DNA from: SHVO01 sp050246995
Lineage (GTDB): Bacteria; Pseudomonadota; Alphaproteobacteria; Rhodospirillales; Rhodospirillaceae
DNA: 64,000 nt
Assembly: GCA_050246995.1 (NCBI GenBank)
Contig: JBFWVA010000010.1
Location: 86,529 to 150,528 of the forward strand
Reading direction: 5' to 3'
A model generated the notes under the pieces. It was not told the DNA's origin, did not search any database, and worked only from the letters and a program-made list of their open reading frames with translations. The position numbers and the translations under genes are program-made. Below are positions 32,893-42,219 of the stretch, piece after piece. Position 1 is the first letter of the stretch. Each line of letters begins with the position of its first letter.

Positions 32893-33299
32893 GGGCGCCT
32901 ATCATTCACAACATCGGCCGGGATTGGAGCATAAACGCTGGAACGCCGCCGTCATAGCCGGCGGCTGTAACGTCGCCAATGCTGCACGCTGCAATGCTGC
33001 AAGTCGATTTTATTAAACATCCTCACGGGCTTACGCGGAATTTTTTTATGCTGCAGTCGTGCTGCAAGACGCGTCTTCCAGGCGATGCGTCTTGCGCGAG
33101 TCGCCATTGAGCGTGACCGGTCGAAGCCAAATATCCGTTGTTTACAATGTCAAAGAGCGCGCACGCGCCAACACGTGCAATAATCGCATTATGATGCGCC
33201 GCGGCCCTATTTTTCGTCCAGAGCAAATTCTGCGCAGGTCGTATTTAGTAGATTGGAGCACGGCCCGGCCTGTCTGCGTGGCACGGCCTTGCGAAAGGC
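32893..33299. other. Gene-free stretch with a long hairpin and GCTGCA repeats
   Basis: This 407-bp gap is AT-richer than its surroundings, and I see no convincing gene on either strand. GCTGCA recurs at least five times between about 32980 and 33067. A hairpin pairs GCAAGACGCGTC (33064-33075) with GATGCGTCTTGC (33084-33095); 11 of 12 bases match and the twelfth is a G-T pair. A short AT stretch with seven T's lies at about 33040-33048. Next to the btaB stop, GGCCTT-GCGA-AAGGCC (33285-33300) could be a weak terminator. Confidence 0.45.
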
Positions 33300-34049
33300 C
33301 TATCCCGGAACTCGCCCTATCCAGAGGAACCAAGGGGCACGGATGATGGGGAGATAGGGCAGGCGCGCCTTATCCTGCTGCAGGTGGACGGTGGCGCCCG
33401 CATCCAGCAAGGCGGCGTGAACCTCGGGCCGGAGCATCACACCGTCGTGACGGAACCAGCGCGGCCAGAAGAAGCGGTCCCAACCGGACAGCGGCTTGAA
33501 CGGATGAAGCGGTTGTTCCGGAAGCGAATAGAAGTCCACGACACCGATAAGGCCGCCGGGGCGGAGTTGGGCCGCGGCATTCGCGAGCGCGGCGCGCCAG
33601 TCGGGGATCATGGACAGCGAATAGGAAAAGATGACGGCGTCGACCGGCTCGCCCGCCCGCCAGGCTTGCGCATTGGCGCGAACCGTATGGACGTTGGGAT
33701 GGCGCGCGAAGCGTGTTCGCGCAACCTCCAAAAGCGGCGCGCAAAGGTCCACAAGATCGACCCGTGCGAGCTGCGATAATTCCGGCTCGACAAAAAGCCA
33801 ATGACGCCCGGTGCCGGCGCCGAAGTCGATGACCCGCTGACCCGCACGCAGATCCAGCGCCTGCATCAGATCGGCGCGACCGTGTAACAACCGCTCGCGA
33901 AAGCGATCGTAAACGTCGGCCTGCGGACCATAAAAGGCATCGAGGTTGGCGCCGTGATCCGCGCCGCGGCGCCGCCCGTGCAGAAATTGGAGAAGCACTC
34001 GGGCATCGTCCCGCCACGTCGCTTTCCCAATGACAGACGGATTGTTCAT
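33300..34049 (-). CDS. btaB: S-adenosylmethionine:diacylgycerylhomoserine-N-methyltransferase
   Basis: A 249-residue class I methyltransferase, with motif I VIDFGAGTGRHW, a later PGGLIGVVDFYSL segment, and a C-terminal WPRWFRHDGV region. In betaine lipid synthesis BtaB adds three methyl groups to diacylglycerylhomoserine to give DGTS at the inner membrane. The assignment rests mainly on position: its ATG 34049 overlaps the btaA stop in ATGA fashion (34046-34049), the usual btaAB order. A frame from TTG 34076 is longer but less likely. A small inverted repeat covers the stop. Confidence 0.85.
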   Translation of the reverse strand: MNNPSVIGKATWRDDARVLLQFLHGRRRGADHGANLDAFYGPQADVYDRFRERLLHGRADLMQALDLRAGQRVIDFGAGTGRHWLFVEPELSQLARVDLVDLCAPLLEVARTRFARHPNVHTVRANAQAWRAGEPVDAVIFSYSLSMIPDWRAALANAAAQLRPGGLIGVVDFYSLPEQPLHPFKPLSGWDRFFWPRWFRHDGVMLRPEVHAALLDAGATVHLQQDKARLPYLPIIRAPWFLWIGRVPG

Positions 34050-35251
34050 GTGTGGGCCAGGATCTCGGCAATACAAAAACCGGCGTAGGTGTGCACGCGG
34101 TCCACCTTCGCGAGCTCGTCCGCTTCATCGTCGCGGAATTTCAGCGCGTCGCGCATGGCCTTGCGGGCCGGGCCGACGCGTGTGGTGGCCAGGAACGGTG
34201 GGGTCTTGTGGGCCGAACGGAACAACACCGTTCCCCCGGGCTTGATGCGCCGGAGCAGCGCATCCCACTCTTCCTCGAGCGCATCGGGATAATAAGAGCT
34301 CATCCAATCCATATGGTCGAGCAACACCGCATGGGTGAGCAAGGGGCCGGGCCGCCGCAGGTATTCGGTGACGGTGCAAGTATGCGCCTCGATGCGGTCC
34401 ACGAGCCCGGCCTTCAGCTGCGCGAACCCATCCGGCGTCAAATAACGCGGACACCGGTCTTCGTCGTAATGGCCGAAGGTATAGACGCCCCAGAAATAGT
34501 TATCAGACACAGGGACGGTGCAGAACAAATCGTCGAGCATGCGCTGGATGCCGCCCGCAACGTCGCCGTCATCGTTCTCGCTGACCAGGCGCCGCTGCGG
34601 CAGCGGCACGCCGATCATGGCCATGAAAACCGGGGATGCGAGGAACCGGCGCACAAAGGGAGTAAAGAAGCGGTGCCGCACTTCCTCGAGATAGACTTTG
34701 CGCTGCGCTTCAAGGTCTGTCTGGGCGAACATTTTCCGTACGGCCGCGCCAAGGGCGGTGTGGGGCCGCATGCGGGAGCGGAAGATCCGAAATACAATAC
34801 CGGTCAGGCCGCGCGTGAACAGATTTTGCTCGGCGCTCGCGAACCAGTTCTGCCGTTCGTCCCAGTAGGTCTTCGCGAAGGCCGAGAGGTCGCGGCGAAG
34901 CTTGCTCTGATACAGCGCCGTGAAATCCTTGTGCCACCCGCGCCCGAAAATCGAAAACGCGTCAGCATGGTCGAGATGGCGGATCGCGGCGAGTTTCAGT
35001 TCGAGAAGCGCGGTCTGACGCGGATTGACGTCAACGGCCACGACGCCGGCCGGCGCATCGAGCGCGTAGTCGAGCGCGTTGCAACCGCCGCTGGTGATCA
35101 CCAGAACCCGGTCATTGGGACCCAGGTTCATCACGCGGCGATCGACCGCCGGATCTTCCCACGACGTATTGTAAACGAGATTTCGGGTGGTCAAGAAACG
35201 GAACGCCGCTTCCTCAAAACGTTCCGAAAGCGACGACCTCTGACGCGGCAC
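34046..35251 (-). CDS. btaA: S-adenosylmethionine:diacylglycerol 3-amino-3-carboxypropyltransferase (DUF3419)
   Basis: The 401-residue product matches BtaA, which transfers the 3-amino-3-carboxypropyl group of SAM to diacylglycerol, the first step of phosphorus-free betaine lipid synthesis. Early features are TTRNLVYNTSWEDPAVDRRV and the SAM-binding VITSGGCNALDYALD with VVAVDVNPRQTAL. The C-terminal part includes HMDWMSSYYPDALEEEW and LFRSAHKTPPF. The preferred start is GTG 35251, because AGAGGGG precedes it; a TTG at 35269 is in frame. It lies 22 bp after the HAD-like gene and overlaps btaB by 4 bp. In other bacteria phosphate starvation induces the pair; no clear Pho box is seen. Confidence 0.88.
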   Translation of the reverse strand: MPRQRSSLSERFEEAAFRFLTTRNLVYNTSWEDPAVDRRVMNLGPNDRVLVITSGGCNALDYALDAPAGVVAVDVNPRQTALLELKLAAIRHLDHADAFSIFGRGWHKDFTALYQSKLRRDLSAFAKTYWDERQNWFASAEQNLFTRGLTGIVFRIFRSRMRPHTALGAAVRKMFAQTDLEAQRKVYLEEVRHRFFTPFVRRFLASPVFMAMIGVPLPQRRLVSENDDGDVAGGIQRMLDDLFCTVPVSDNYFWGVYTFGHYDEDRCPRYLTPDGFAQLKAGLVDRIEAHTCTVTEYLRRPGPLLTHAVLLDHMDWMSSYYPDALEEEWDALLRRIKPGGTVLFRSAHKTPPFLATTRVGPARKAMRDALKFRDDEADELAKVDRVHTYAGFCIAEILAHT

Positions 35252-35273
35252 GAAAGCCCCTCTTCTCAAATCA

Positions 35274-36539
35274 CTAGGCAGCGCGCGAGTGGGTAAACCG
35301 CTGGCGCAGCCGTGACAAGCCCCCGCTGCCTCCTGTTACATCTCGAATGAGCGTCCGCATCCGGTGCGTAGGTTCCACATAATATTCCCAGAACGCGCCC
35401 ACGGTCGTCGGCGTCTCGTGGATCGCAAGCGTGGTTCCGTTCGGCAGTCCCGTACGCGGCCAGTGTTGGGCGGCGTGGGGCACACCGAGACCCTTGAGCA
35501 GGGCCGGGATATTCGAGCGCGTCCATTCCTGCCGCACAAGCGTGGTCACGACGCCGGTCATCGCCGCGGCGCGCGAGCGCCAAAACGCCGGTAACGAAAC
35601 TTTGTGCCATTCACGCACGTTGCGGAAGAGCTTGGAATGCGGGTGCGGCGCATGCAGGAAGCGCGCGCCCACATGACCACGCAACCTTGCTTGGCGCGCC
35701 AAATCGGCGACGATGACGGTCGAATCATCGATATGGAGAAGCCGGCGGACATCCCAACCGCGCGCGGTCCAGACCCCCAACGGTTTGCGCTTATGGGCCT
35801 TGCGGTCGAGGGCGTAAGCGATAACTTCCTGCCCTTCCACCAGCGTCAGATCGCTGCCGGCCACGAAACGCTGAAAGAGATCGCCGCAGTAACCGAGGAA
35901 GTGATGAAGGTGCAGCACACTGCGCACGGAAGATGACATAAAAATTTCATACGCGCGGGGGTCGCCGGGGACGAGAGCCTCCATGAGCGCGAGGACCGGC
36001 ATATAGTGTGTCGCCAGCCGCGCGAGGCGGTCGGGCCACGTAAGGGACGCAACACCCACACGCGGCTGATAGCTTTCCCATTGCGAGAAGCGCGTGAGGC
36101 CTTGGCGCCGCGCGAAGCCCACCATCATCCCAAACGCGAGTTCGGTCATGAAAGGCCGCGTGACCTCCATCGCGACCATGGGCGATTTTCCCGCGCGCGG
36201 CGGCGTGCGCAGGCGGCGCGCCTTCACCAGTTCGGTCAGGTCTTCGAAAACCTGATAATTGTTGAAGGTATGATCCCAATCGAAGGTCACCGCGTCATGG
36301 CGGCCTTCCATAATCAGTGCGCGTGCGGCGTTGAAGATATCCAAGCCGACCCGCGCCGCCGGTGAATCCGGCGCGGCGTAGGAGACGCCGGCGTAGGCCA
36401 GCAACTGCAGAAGGCGCGCGTCGTCCGTTTCAGCAAGGGCGATGTCGGGCAGAGGCCGATGCGGCAGGAGCTGGTCGCGCCGCCCACCGGGCAGAAGCGT
36501 CAGACCGGCAGGCGCCGGGATCGAGGAAAGAGCCTTCAT
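35274..36539 (-). CDS. HAD-like hydrolase linked to betaine lipid genes
   Basis: A 421-residue protein with a canonical HAD motif I, D87-W-D89-H-T91 (TFDWDHTFNNYQVFEDL). A cap-like insert of about 110 residues follows. Motif II is probably the Ser run near 202-204 (FMSSSVRS), Lys residues lie near 247-252, and motif IV is D271-D272 in LLHIDDSTVIV. The set fits a HAD phosphatase. It starts 14 bp after the hyuB stop and is followed after 22 bp by btaA, so it probably forms a three-gene unit with btaA and btaB. Diacylglycerol is BtaA's substrate, so a lipid phosphate phosphatase role is attractive, but this is inference. The closest family is not recognised. Confidence 0.6.
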   Translation of the reverse strand: MKALSSIPAPAGLTLLPGGRRDQLLPHRPLPDIALAETDDARLLQLLAYAGVSYAAPDSPAARVGLDIFNAARALIMEGRHDAVTFDWDHTFNNYQVFEDLTELVKARRLRTPPRAGKSPMVAMEVTRPFMTELAFGMMVGFARRQGLTRFSQWESYQPRVGVASLTWPDRLARLATHYMPVLALMEALVPGDPRAYEIFMSSSVRSVLHLHHFLGYCGDLFQRFVAGSDLTLVEGQEVIAYALDRKAHKRKPLGVWTARGWDVRRLLHIDDSTVIVADLARQARLRGHVGARFLHAPHPHSKLFRNVREWHKVSLPAFWRSRAAAMTGVVTTLVRQEWTRSNIPALLKGLGVPHAAQHWPRTGLPNGTTLAIHETPTTVGAFWEYYVEPTHRMRTLIRDVTGGSGGLSRLRQRFTHSRAA

Positions 36540-36553
36540 ACAGGGGAGTATAC

Positions 36554-38287
36554 TTACTCCGCCCCCATAGCCCGCAAGCGCTGCGTCATGCTCATATCGA
36601 TTGCGCCCGCCGCGTCGAACGCCACGCCGTACTGACGGCGCGCGGCTTCGGCGCTTACGATGCCGTCCTTTACGTCGCGCGCCACCAGGGCGGGATCACG
36701 CCGGCGCGGATCGCCCCAACCGCCGCCGCCGGCTGAGTGAACCTTGAACTTCGGGTTTGAGAAGGTGCGTTTGCCGAAGCGCGGGAGATCGTTGATGAGC
36801 TTGCCGTCGCTTTCGACCATAAGCTCGCAATTCTTACCGTCCGTTCCCTGATTGACTCCATACGCGGCCGCATAGCCGAGGCCTTCGCTGCGAAAGCTGT
36901 GGACCACTTCGCCGTCGATCTCGGCCTCATAGTCGACCCCCGCCCCGCCGCGCCGCTCGCCGGCGCCGGCGCTGTCGACCCGCAACTCCTGACGCGTGAT
37001 GCGGATTGGATAGAGCCGCTCATAAGACTCGACGTTCGGGATCGTCAGGCCGCCGAGGGCGCCGATGAGGCCGATCTGATGGAAGCCGTCACGCTCGGCC
37101 ACCGCGCCCGCCGCCGAAAGGCAGTTCCAGTGATAGAGCACATAAGGTTCACCGGCATCGTTCTTGCCTGTTGAGATGCCGTGCACCGTCTTGCCCCAGC
37201 CGGCGCAGGCCCGGTTCGGATCCGCTTTCGCGAGGGCCTTCCAGATGGAGTGCACGATCTCGTGCCCCATATACATGGTGCTCATGGTTTGCGAGGCGGG
37301 CGCGTTGGGATTCACGAGCGAGCCTTTCGGCAAAACCAAATCCACCGAACGGAATGTGCCTTCGTTTATGGGCACGTCGCCGCCGAGGAAGGAGATCAGC
37401 CCGACATAGGTCAACGAATGACTATTGGCGACCGGGCTGTTCTTAAAGCCGCGCATCTGCTTGTCGGTGCCGGTGTAGTCGACGGTGAGCCGGTCGCCTT
37501 TGATGGTGCATGTAACGTGGATCGAGAACTTACCGGCGCTGAAGCAGTCGTTGTCGGTGTATTCCTCGCCGGTGTAGACGCCGTCGGGCAGACCCGCGAT
37601 GACCTGGCGGAATCTGGCGTCGGCGTGATCGAGCACGGCGTCGAAGATTTCTCCGACCATCTCGCGGCCAAGTTCCTCGCCCAGCGCCACGATGCGTTCA
37701 CCGCCCACACGGGTGGCGCCGATCATGGCCTGGAGGTCGCCGTCCAGAAGCTCCGGCGTGCGGCTGTTGAGAAGGATCAGTTGCCAGAGGTCTTCGCGCC
37801 GCTTGCCCTTGGAAACAACCCGCACAGGCGGGAGCCGCAGACCTTCCTGGAAGATCTCGGTGGCGTCGCCGTTGTAGGTGCCCGGCGCGCCGCCGCCAAT
37901 GTCGGACTGATGGGCGCGATCACAGCAGAAGGCCACCAATTTTCCACCAACGAAGACCGGCGAGGCCATGACCCAATCGGGGAGATGGTTGCCGCCGGCG
38001 ACGTAAGGATCGTTCATCAGGAACGAGTCGCCCTCGTGGATGTCATCACCGAAAGCCTTGATGAGCGCACGCGCAGCGAAACCGCCGCCGGCGGCGTGAC
38101 CGGGCAAACCATCGGCCTGGCTTATTATGAGACCGTCGCGGCTTGTGATGTAGCAGCTGAAGTCATGAGATTGGCTGAAGATCGGCGAGAGCGCCGTTTG
38201 CGACATGATCCAGCCCATGTGCCGGCAGATGTGGTCCAGCCGGTTCTGGGTGAGCGCCATCAGAATGGGGTCGGGTTTTTTTGTCAT
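36554..38287 (-). CDS. hyuB: Hydantoinase B/oxoprolinase family protein (second HyuB)
   Basis: A 577-residue HyuB-type subunit. The N-terminus KPDPILMALTQNRLDHICRHM and the central LMNDPYVAGGNHLPDW and CDRAHQSDIGGGAPG stretches are typical; the last 60 residues hold SAGGGGWGDPRRRDP. With HyuA such subunits carry out ATP-dependent opening of a cyclic amide such as hydantoin, 5-oxoproline or a creatinine-derived ring, or carboxylate a ketone. ATG 38287 is preferred (GGAG upstream; it aligns with the paralog), though GTG 38296 overlaps the previous stop by 4 bp. It is a close paralog of the gene before it. Confidence 0.9.
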   Translation of the reverse strand: MTKKPDPILMALTQNRLDHICRHMGWIMSQTALSPIFSQSHDFSCYITSRDGLIISQADGLPGHAAGGGFAARALIKAFGDDIHEGDSFLMNDPYVAGGNHLPDWVMASPVFVGGKLVAFCCDRAHQSDIGGGAPGTYNGDATEIFQEGLRLPPVRVVSKGKRREDLWQLILLNSRTPELLDGDLQAMIGATRVGGERIVALGEELGREMVGEIFDAVLDHADARFRQVIAGLPDGVYTGEEYTDNDCFSAGKFSIHVTCTIKGDRLTVDYTGTDKQMRGFKNSPVANSHSLTYVGLISFLGGDVPINEGTFRSVDLVLPKGSLVNPNAPASQTMSTMYMGHEIVHSIWKALAKADPNRACAGWGKTVHGISTGKNDAGEPYVLYHWNCLSAAGAVAERDGFHQIGLIGALGGLTIPNVESYERLYPIRITRQELRVDSAGAGERRGGAGVDYEAEIDGEVVHSFRSEGLGYAAAYGVNQGTDGKNCELMVESDGKLINDLPRFGKRTFSNPKFKVHSAGGGGWGDPRRRDPALVARDVKDGIVSAEAARRQYGVAFDAAGAIDMSMTQRLRAMGAE

Positions 38288-38292
38288 GACAG

Positions 38293-40020
38293 TCACTCCG
38301 CAGCCATGGCGCGTAAGCGTGAGGTGGCGGCCCCATCGAGCTTGCCGTTTGCGTCCACCGCGACGGCGTAGAGCTCGCGGGCGGCGGCCACGCTGACAAT
38401 CTCGTCTTTCACGTCGCGCGCCACCAGCGCGGGATCACGGCGGCGGGGATCGCCCCAACCGCCGCCGCCCGATGAGTACAACACGAACTTGGGATTCTTG
38501 AGGGGACGTATGCCGTACCGCGGCAGGTCGTTCATGCGCTTGCCGTCGCTCTCGATAGAGAACTCGGCGACGCCGCCCTCGCCGCCGCCGTTCACGCCGA
38601 AAGCCGCATAAGTGATGGCTTCGTTGCGGAAGTTGTGCACCACCTCGCCATCGACTTCGGCCTCGTAGAGGACGCCCGCGCCGCCCCGGCGCTCGCCGGC
38701 GCCCGCGCTGTCGGTGCGAATTTCCTGGCGGTGGATGCGCATCGGGTAAAGCCGTTCGTAGGCTTCGACGTTAGGGATGGTAAGCCCACCGAGCGCGCCG
38801 AGAAGGCCGATCTGATGGAAACCGTCCCGCTCGGCCACCGCGCCGGCGGCGGAAACGCCGTTCCAATGATAAAGGACATAAGCTTCGCCCGCCGCGTTCT
38901 TCCCGGTGGAAGAGCCGTGGGCATTCTTTGCCCAACCGGCGCAGGCGCGGCTCGGATCGGCTTTTGCGAGCGCCTTCCAGACGGCGTGCACAATCTCGTG
39001 CCCCATATAAACGGTGCTCATGGTTTGCGGCGCCGGCGCATCGGGATTGACCAGCGATCCTTTTGGCAAGATGAGCGTCGCGGAGCGGAAGGTACCCTCG
39101 TTGATCGGGAAGTCGCCGCCCAGGAAGGAGGCAAGGCCGACATAGGTAAGTGAATGGGTGTTGGCGACCGGGCTGTTCTTGAAGCCCTTCATCTGCTTGT
39201 CGGTGCCGGTGAAATCGACGGTGAGCTTGTCGCCGGCGATCGTGATGGTGACGTGGATGTTGAACTTGCCGGTATTGAAACAGTCGGTGTCGGTATGTTC
39301 CTCGCCGGTGTACACACCGTCCGGCAGAGCCGCGATGACTTGGCGAAATCTTGCATCGGCATGATCGAGCACGGCGTCAAAAATCGCCGCGGTCGTTTCA
39401 GGCCCAAGCTCCTGCGCCAGAGCCACGATGCGCTCGCCGCCCACACGCGTCGCACCGACCATGGCCTGGAGATCGCCATCAATGAGCTCCGGCGTGCGCG
39501 TGTTAAGAAGGACGAGCTGCCAGACATCCTTGCAATATTCACCCTGGGAGATCACACGCACGGGCGGGAGGCGAAGTCCCTCTTGAAAGATATCCGTGGC
39601 CTCGGCGTTGTAGGTTCCCGCCACGCAGCCGCCGACATCGGATTGATGGGCGCGGTCGCAGCAGAAGGCCACCAGCTTGCCCGCGACAAACACTGGGCTC
39701 GCCATCACCCAGTCGGGAAGATGATTCCCGCCGGCCACGTAGGGATCGTTCATCAGGAAGGCATCGCCGTCGTGGATATCGTCGCCGAAGGCTTTGAGCA
39801 GCGCGCGGATCGCAAAGCCGCCGCCGGCCGCATGCGCGGGAAGGCCGTCCGCTTGACTTATGATCTGGCCGTCGCGGCCCGTGATGTAGCAACTGAAATC
39901 GTGCGCTTGGCTGAAAATCGGCGACAGGGCGGTCTGGGACATCACCCAGCCCATATGGCGGCAGATGTGATCGAGCCGGTTCTGAGTCAGCGCCATCAAA
40001 ATCGGATCGGGTTTCGCCAT
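38293..40020 (-). CDS. hyuB: Hydantoinase B/oxoprolinase family protein (first HyuB)
   Basis: A 575-residue HyuB subunit, highly similar along its whole length to the next gene in the operon. The shared stretches include LNDPYVAGGNHLPDW form LMNDPYVAGGNHLPDW, AHQSDVGGCVAGTYN and GGWGDPRRRDP. Differences cluster in the last 120 residues, such as AITYAAFGVNGGGEGG against GLGYAAAYGVNQGTDG, so the copies may bind different ligands or form a mixed complex with HyuA. It begins 3 bp after the hyuA stop. Duplication of hyuB next to a single hyuA is the oddity of this locus. Confidence 0.9.
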   Translation of the reverse strand: MAKPDPILMALTQNRLDHICRHMGWVMSQTALSPIFSQAHDFSCYITGRDGQIISQADGLPAHAAGGGFAIRALLKAFGDDIHDGDAFLMNDPYVAGGNHLPDWVMASPVFVAGKLVAFCCDRAHQSDVGGCVAGTYNAEATDIFQEGLRLPPVRVISQGEYCKDVWQLVLLNTRTPELIDGDLQAMVGATRVGGERIVALAQELGPETTAAIFDAVLDHADARFRQVIAALPDGVYTGEEHTDTDCFNTGKFNIHVTITIAGDKLTVDFTGTDKQMKGFKNSPVANTHSLTYVGLASFLGGDFPINEGTFRSATLILPKGSLVNPDAPAPQTMSTVYMGHEIVHAVWKALAKADPSRACAGWAKNAHGSSTGKNAAGEAYVLYHWNGVSAAGAVAERDGFHQIGLLGALGGLTIPNVEAYERLYPMRIHRQEIRTDSAGAGERRGGAGVLYEAEVDGEVVHNFRNEAITYAAFGVNGGGEGGVAEFSIESDGKRMNDLPRYGIRPLKNPKFVLYSSGGGGWGDPRRRDPALVARDVKDEIVSVAAARELYAVAVDANGKLDGAATSRLRAMAAE

Positions 40021-40023
40021 GGC

Positions 40024-42066
40024 TTACCTCAACTCGATCAGGAAGTTGCCCGCGGCGTCCACGGTTACATGGTCGTCAGGGCCCGCGAACAAGGTCGTGG
40101 TGCGCTCTTCGATGATGAGCGGGCCTTGCAAGGCGTGCCCGGCGCCAAGACCGCCGCCGTCATACACGGGGATATCTTGCCATCCCCGGCGCCGGTCCAG
40201 GAAGACCCGCCGGTTACCGCGCGGCGTAGGCGTGCCATTTCCTTTCGCATAGGCGGGTGCGGCGAGCGGCGAGGCCGAAATGGTCGCGATGACCCGTAAG
40301 GCCGTGAATCGAATAGGAGTTATGGGCTTGATGTGGCCGTAGAGGCGCTGGTGATCGGCCTCGAACGCGCCCTTGAGGGTCGCCAGGGTGTCGGTCTGGG
40401 GGTCGTAGTCGACCTGCACCGAACGCATCTGGCCCTTGTAAACCAGGTCGATCACACGCCTCAGGACGGGTTCCGCCCCGCTCGCCTCGCCCTTGAGTTC
40501 ATCGAGTGCGGCCTTTGAGAGATCGGCGAAGATCTTGGGAAGCTCCTCAAGCTCGGCGTCGGCCAGCGGCGCGTCGAACACTTTATACGCGTCGTGACGA
40601 ATGTCGCTGTCGAGCATGCCGAGGGCACAGAAGGCACCCGCGTGACGGGGCACATAGACCTTCTTGCAGCCGAGCGCGCGGCCGACGGTAGCGCCGTGCA
40701 TGGGTCCGGCCCCGCCGGCGGCGATGAGAGTGTAGCGCGCGGGATTGAGTCCCCGTTTGACGCTGATCTCCTCGACCGCGTGCAGAAGGTTCTGTTCAAG
40801 GAGCTGGATGATGCCCACGGCGGCGTCCTGCTCGCTGAGCTTCAAGGGCGCGGCGACCTTCTCCGCACAGGCCGCTTTGGCTTTCTTGCCGTCGATGATC
40901 ACGGAGCCGTCGCCGATGGGGCCTTCGCGCATGCGGCCGAGGACGACAAGCGCATCTGTGGTGGTGGCGTCGGTGCCGCCGCGGCCGTAGCAGGACGGTC
41001 CCGGCATCGCGCCCGCGCCCTTCGGGCCGCAATGGAGCAGCCCCGCGCCGTCGACGCGCGCGATGGTGCCGCCGCCCGCGCCGACGGTGTGGATGTCGAT
41101 CGCGGGCATGGCGACATAGTAGCCGGCGATATCGAAGCCGTCGATGATTTGGGCGCGGCCCGACTGCAGCATGCTGACGTCGCAGCTTGTACCGCCGATC
41201 TCCATGCAGATGAGATCGTCGCTGCCACAGGCGCGGCCGAAGTAACGCATGGCGCCGATGCCGGCGGCGGGACCGGAAAGGCAGAGGGCGACGGGAGCCT
41301 TGCTGACGCGCGAAAGGCTGATCGCGCCGCCGTTACTTTGGACGAGAGTCACCTCACCCTTGAAGCCGAGTTCCTTAAGACGCGCACCCAGCGCCTCGAG
41401 ATAGGTGACGACACGTTTACGGATGAAGGCATCGATGACGGTCGTGGAGCCGCGCTCATACTCACCCAGGATCGGCGCTAAACGCGACGAGAGGGACAGG
41501 GCCAGCTTTGGCGCGGCGGCGCGGATCACCTCGGCGGCTTGCTCTTCGTGGGCGCCATTCACATAAGCATTAAGGAAGCAGACGGCGACGGTCTCGACGC
41601 CTTCCTTCTCGAATTCGGCGAGCGCGGCGCGGACATCGTCCGCATTGAGCGGCACAAGCTCCTTGCCGTTTACATCGATGCGGCCGCGAATACCTTTGCG
41701 CAGGTAGCGCGGTACGAGCGGTTCGGCGAAGGGCGTACGGTGGTCCCAGGGATTGGGACGGATGCCGCGGCGGATCTCGAGACTGTCACGAAACCCCTCG
41801 GTCGTGAGCATGCCGACCTTAGCGCCCTTGCCTTCGAGCACGGTGTTGGTGGCAATGGTGGAGCCGTGCACGAACCATTCGCAGTCGGTGAGCAATTGCG
41901 CGACGGATACACCAAGGCCCTTGGCGGCGGCGGCGACCGCATCGAGCACGCCGCGGCTGGGGTCCGCCGGGACTGAGGGGACTTTGAAGACGGAAATGGC
42001 GCCGCCCTGCTGCTCCACGACCAAGTCGGTGAAGGTTCCACCAACGTCGACACCGATGCGATTCAT
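40024..42066 (-). CDS. hyuA: Hydantoinase/oxoprolinase family protein (HyuA)
   Basis: A 680-residue HyuA subunit of the ASKHA-type ATPase fold. It opens with NRIGVDVGGTFTDLVVEQQ, has the second Gly-rich stretch AIDIHTVGAGGGTIARVD, and ends with GPLIIEERTTTLFAGPDDHV. HyuA uses ATP to activate a cyclic amide or ketone, working with HyuB. It is the first of the hyu genes and is separated from the DUF1028/ABC importer genes by a 153-bp gap that holds palindromic repeats. Which ring is opened cannot be read; creatinine-, hydantoin- or pyroglutamate-like compounds are candidates from the rest of the locus. Confidence 0.92.
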   Translation of the reverse strand: MNRIGVDVGGTFTDLVVEQQGGAISVFKVPSVPADPSRGVLDAVAAAAKGLGVSVAQLLTDCEWFVHGSTIATNTVLEGKGAKVGMLTTEGFRDSLEIRRGIRPNPWDHRTPFAEPLVPRYLRKGIRGRIDVNGKELVPLNADDVRAALAEFEKEGVETVAVCFLNAYVNGAHEEQAAEVIRAAAPKLALSLSSRLAPILGEYERGSTTVIDAFIRKRVVTYLEALGARLKELGFKGEVTLVQSNGGAISLSRVSKAPVALCLSGPAAGIGAMRYFGRACGSDDLICMEIGGTSCDVSMLQSGRAQIIDGFDIAGYYVAMPAIDIHTVGAGGGTIARVDGAGLLHCGPKGAGAMPGPSCYGRGGTDATTTDALVVLGRMREGPIGDGSVIIDGKKAKAACAEKVAAPLKLSEQDAAVGIIQLLEQNLLHAVEEISVKRGLNPARYTLIAAGGAGPMHGATVGRALGCKKVYVPRHAGAFCALGMLDSDIRHDAYKVFDAPLADAELEELPKIFADLSKAALDELKGEASGAEPVLRRVIDLVYKGQMRSVQVDYDPQTDTLATLKGAFEADHQRLYGHIKPITPIRFTALRVIATISASPLAAPAYAKGNGTPTPRGNRRVFLDRRRGWQDIPVYDGGGLGAGHALQGPLIIEERTTTLFAGPDDHVTVDAAGNFLIELR

Positions 42067-42088
42067 TGTTGCTTGCTCACTTAATGTC

Positions 42089-42197
42089 CCCTCCCCTGAA
42101 AGGGGAGGGCGGAGGGAGGGGTCGGTATTTGTTTGGCCCGGCCAAAACAGAAACTAGAAAACGACCCCCACCTTGATCCTCCCCCTTACAGGGGGAG
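42089..42197. repeat. Palindromic intergenic repeat cluster (three hairpins)
   Basis: The 153-bp gap between hyuA and DUF1028 carries three perfect short palindromes: CCCTCCCCT/AGGGGAGGG (42089-42097 with 42101-42109), TTTGGCC/GGCCAAA (42132-42138 with 42140-42146), and CTCCCCCT/AGGGGGAG (42179-42186 with 42190-42197). GGGGTCG (42118-42124) also pairs with CGACCCC (42162-42168), so the outer part closes a larger stem. The C-run/G-run hairpins resemble short palindromic repeats scattered in alphaproteobacterial genomes. They may attenuate or stabilise the polycistronic mRNA here. Confidence 0.65.
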
Positions 42198-42219
42198 AGA
42201 AGTAAGGGAGTCGGCGGTT

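Noticed and set aside
32893..33299. Small protein gene on the minus strand (about 67 codons)
   Set aside because: No ribosome site, no domain and atypical composition.
37181..40299. Plus-strand open frames antisense to the two hyuB genes
   Set aside because: Similar to one another only because the genes opposite are paralogs.
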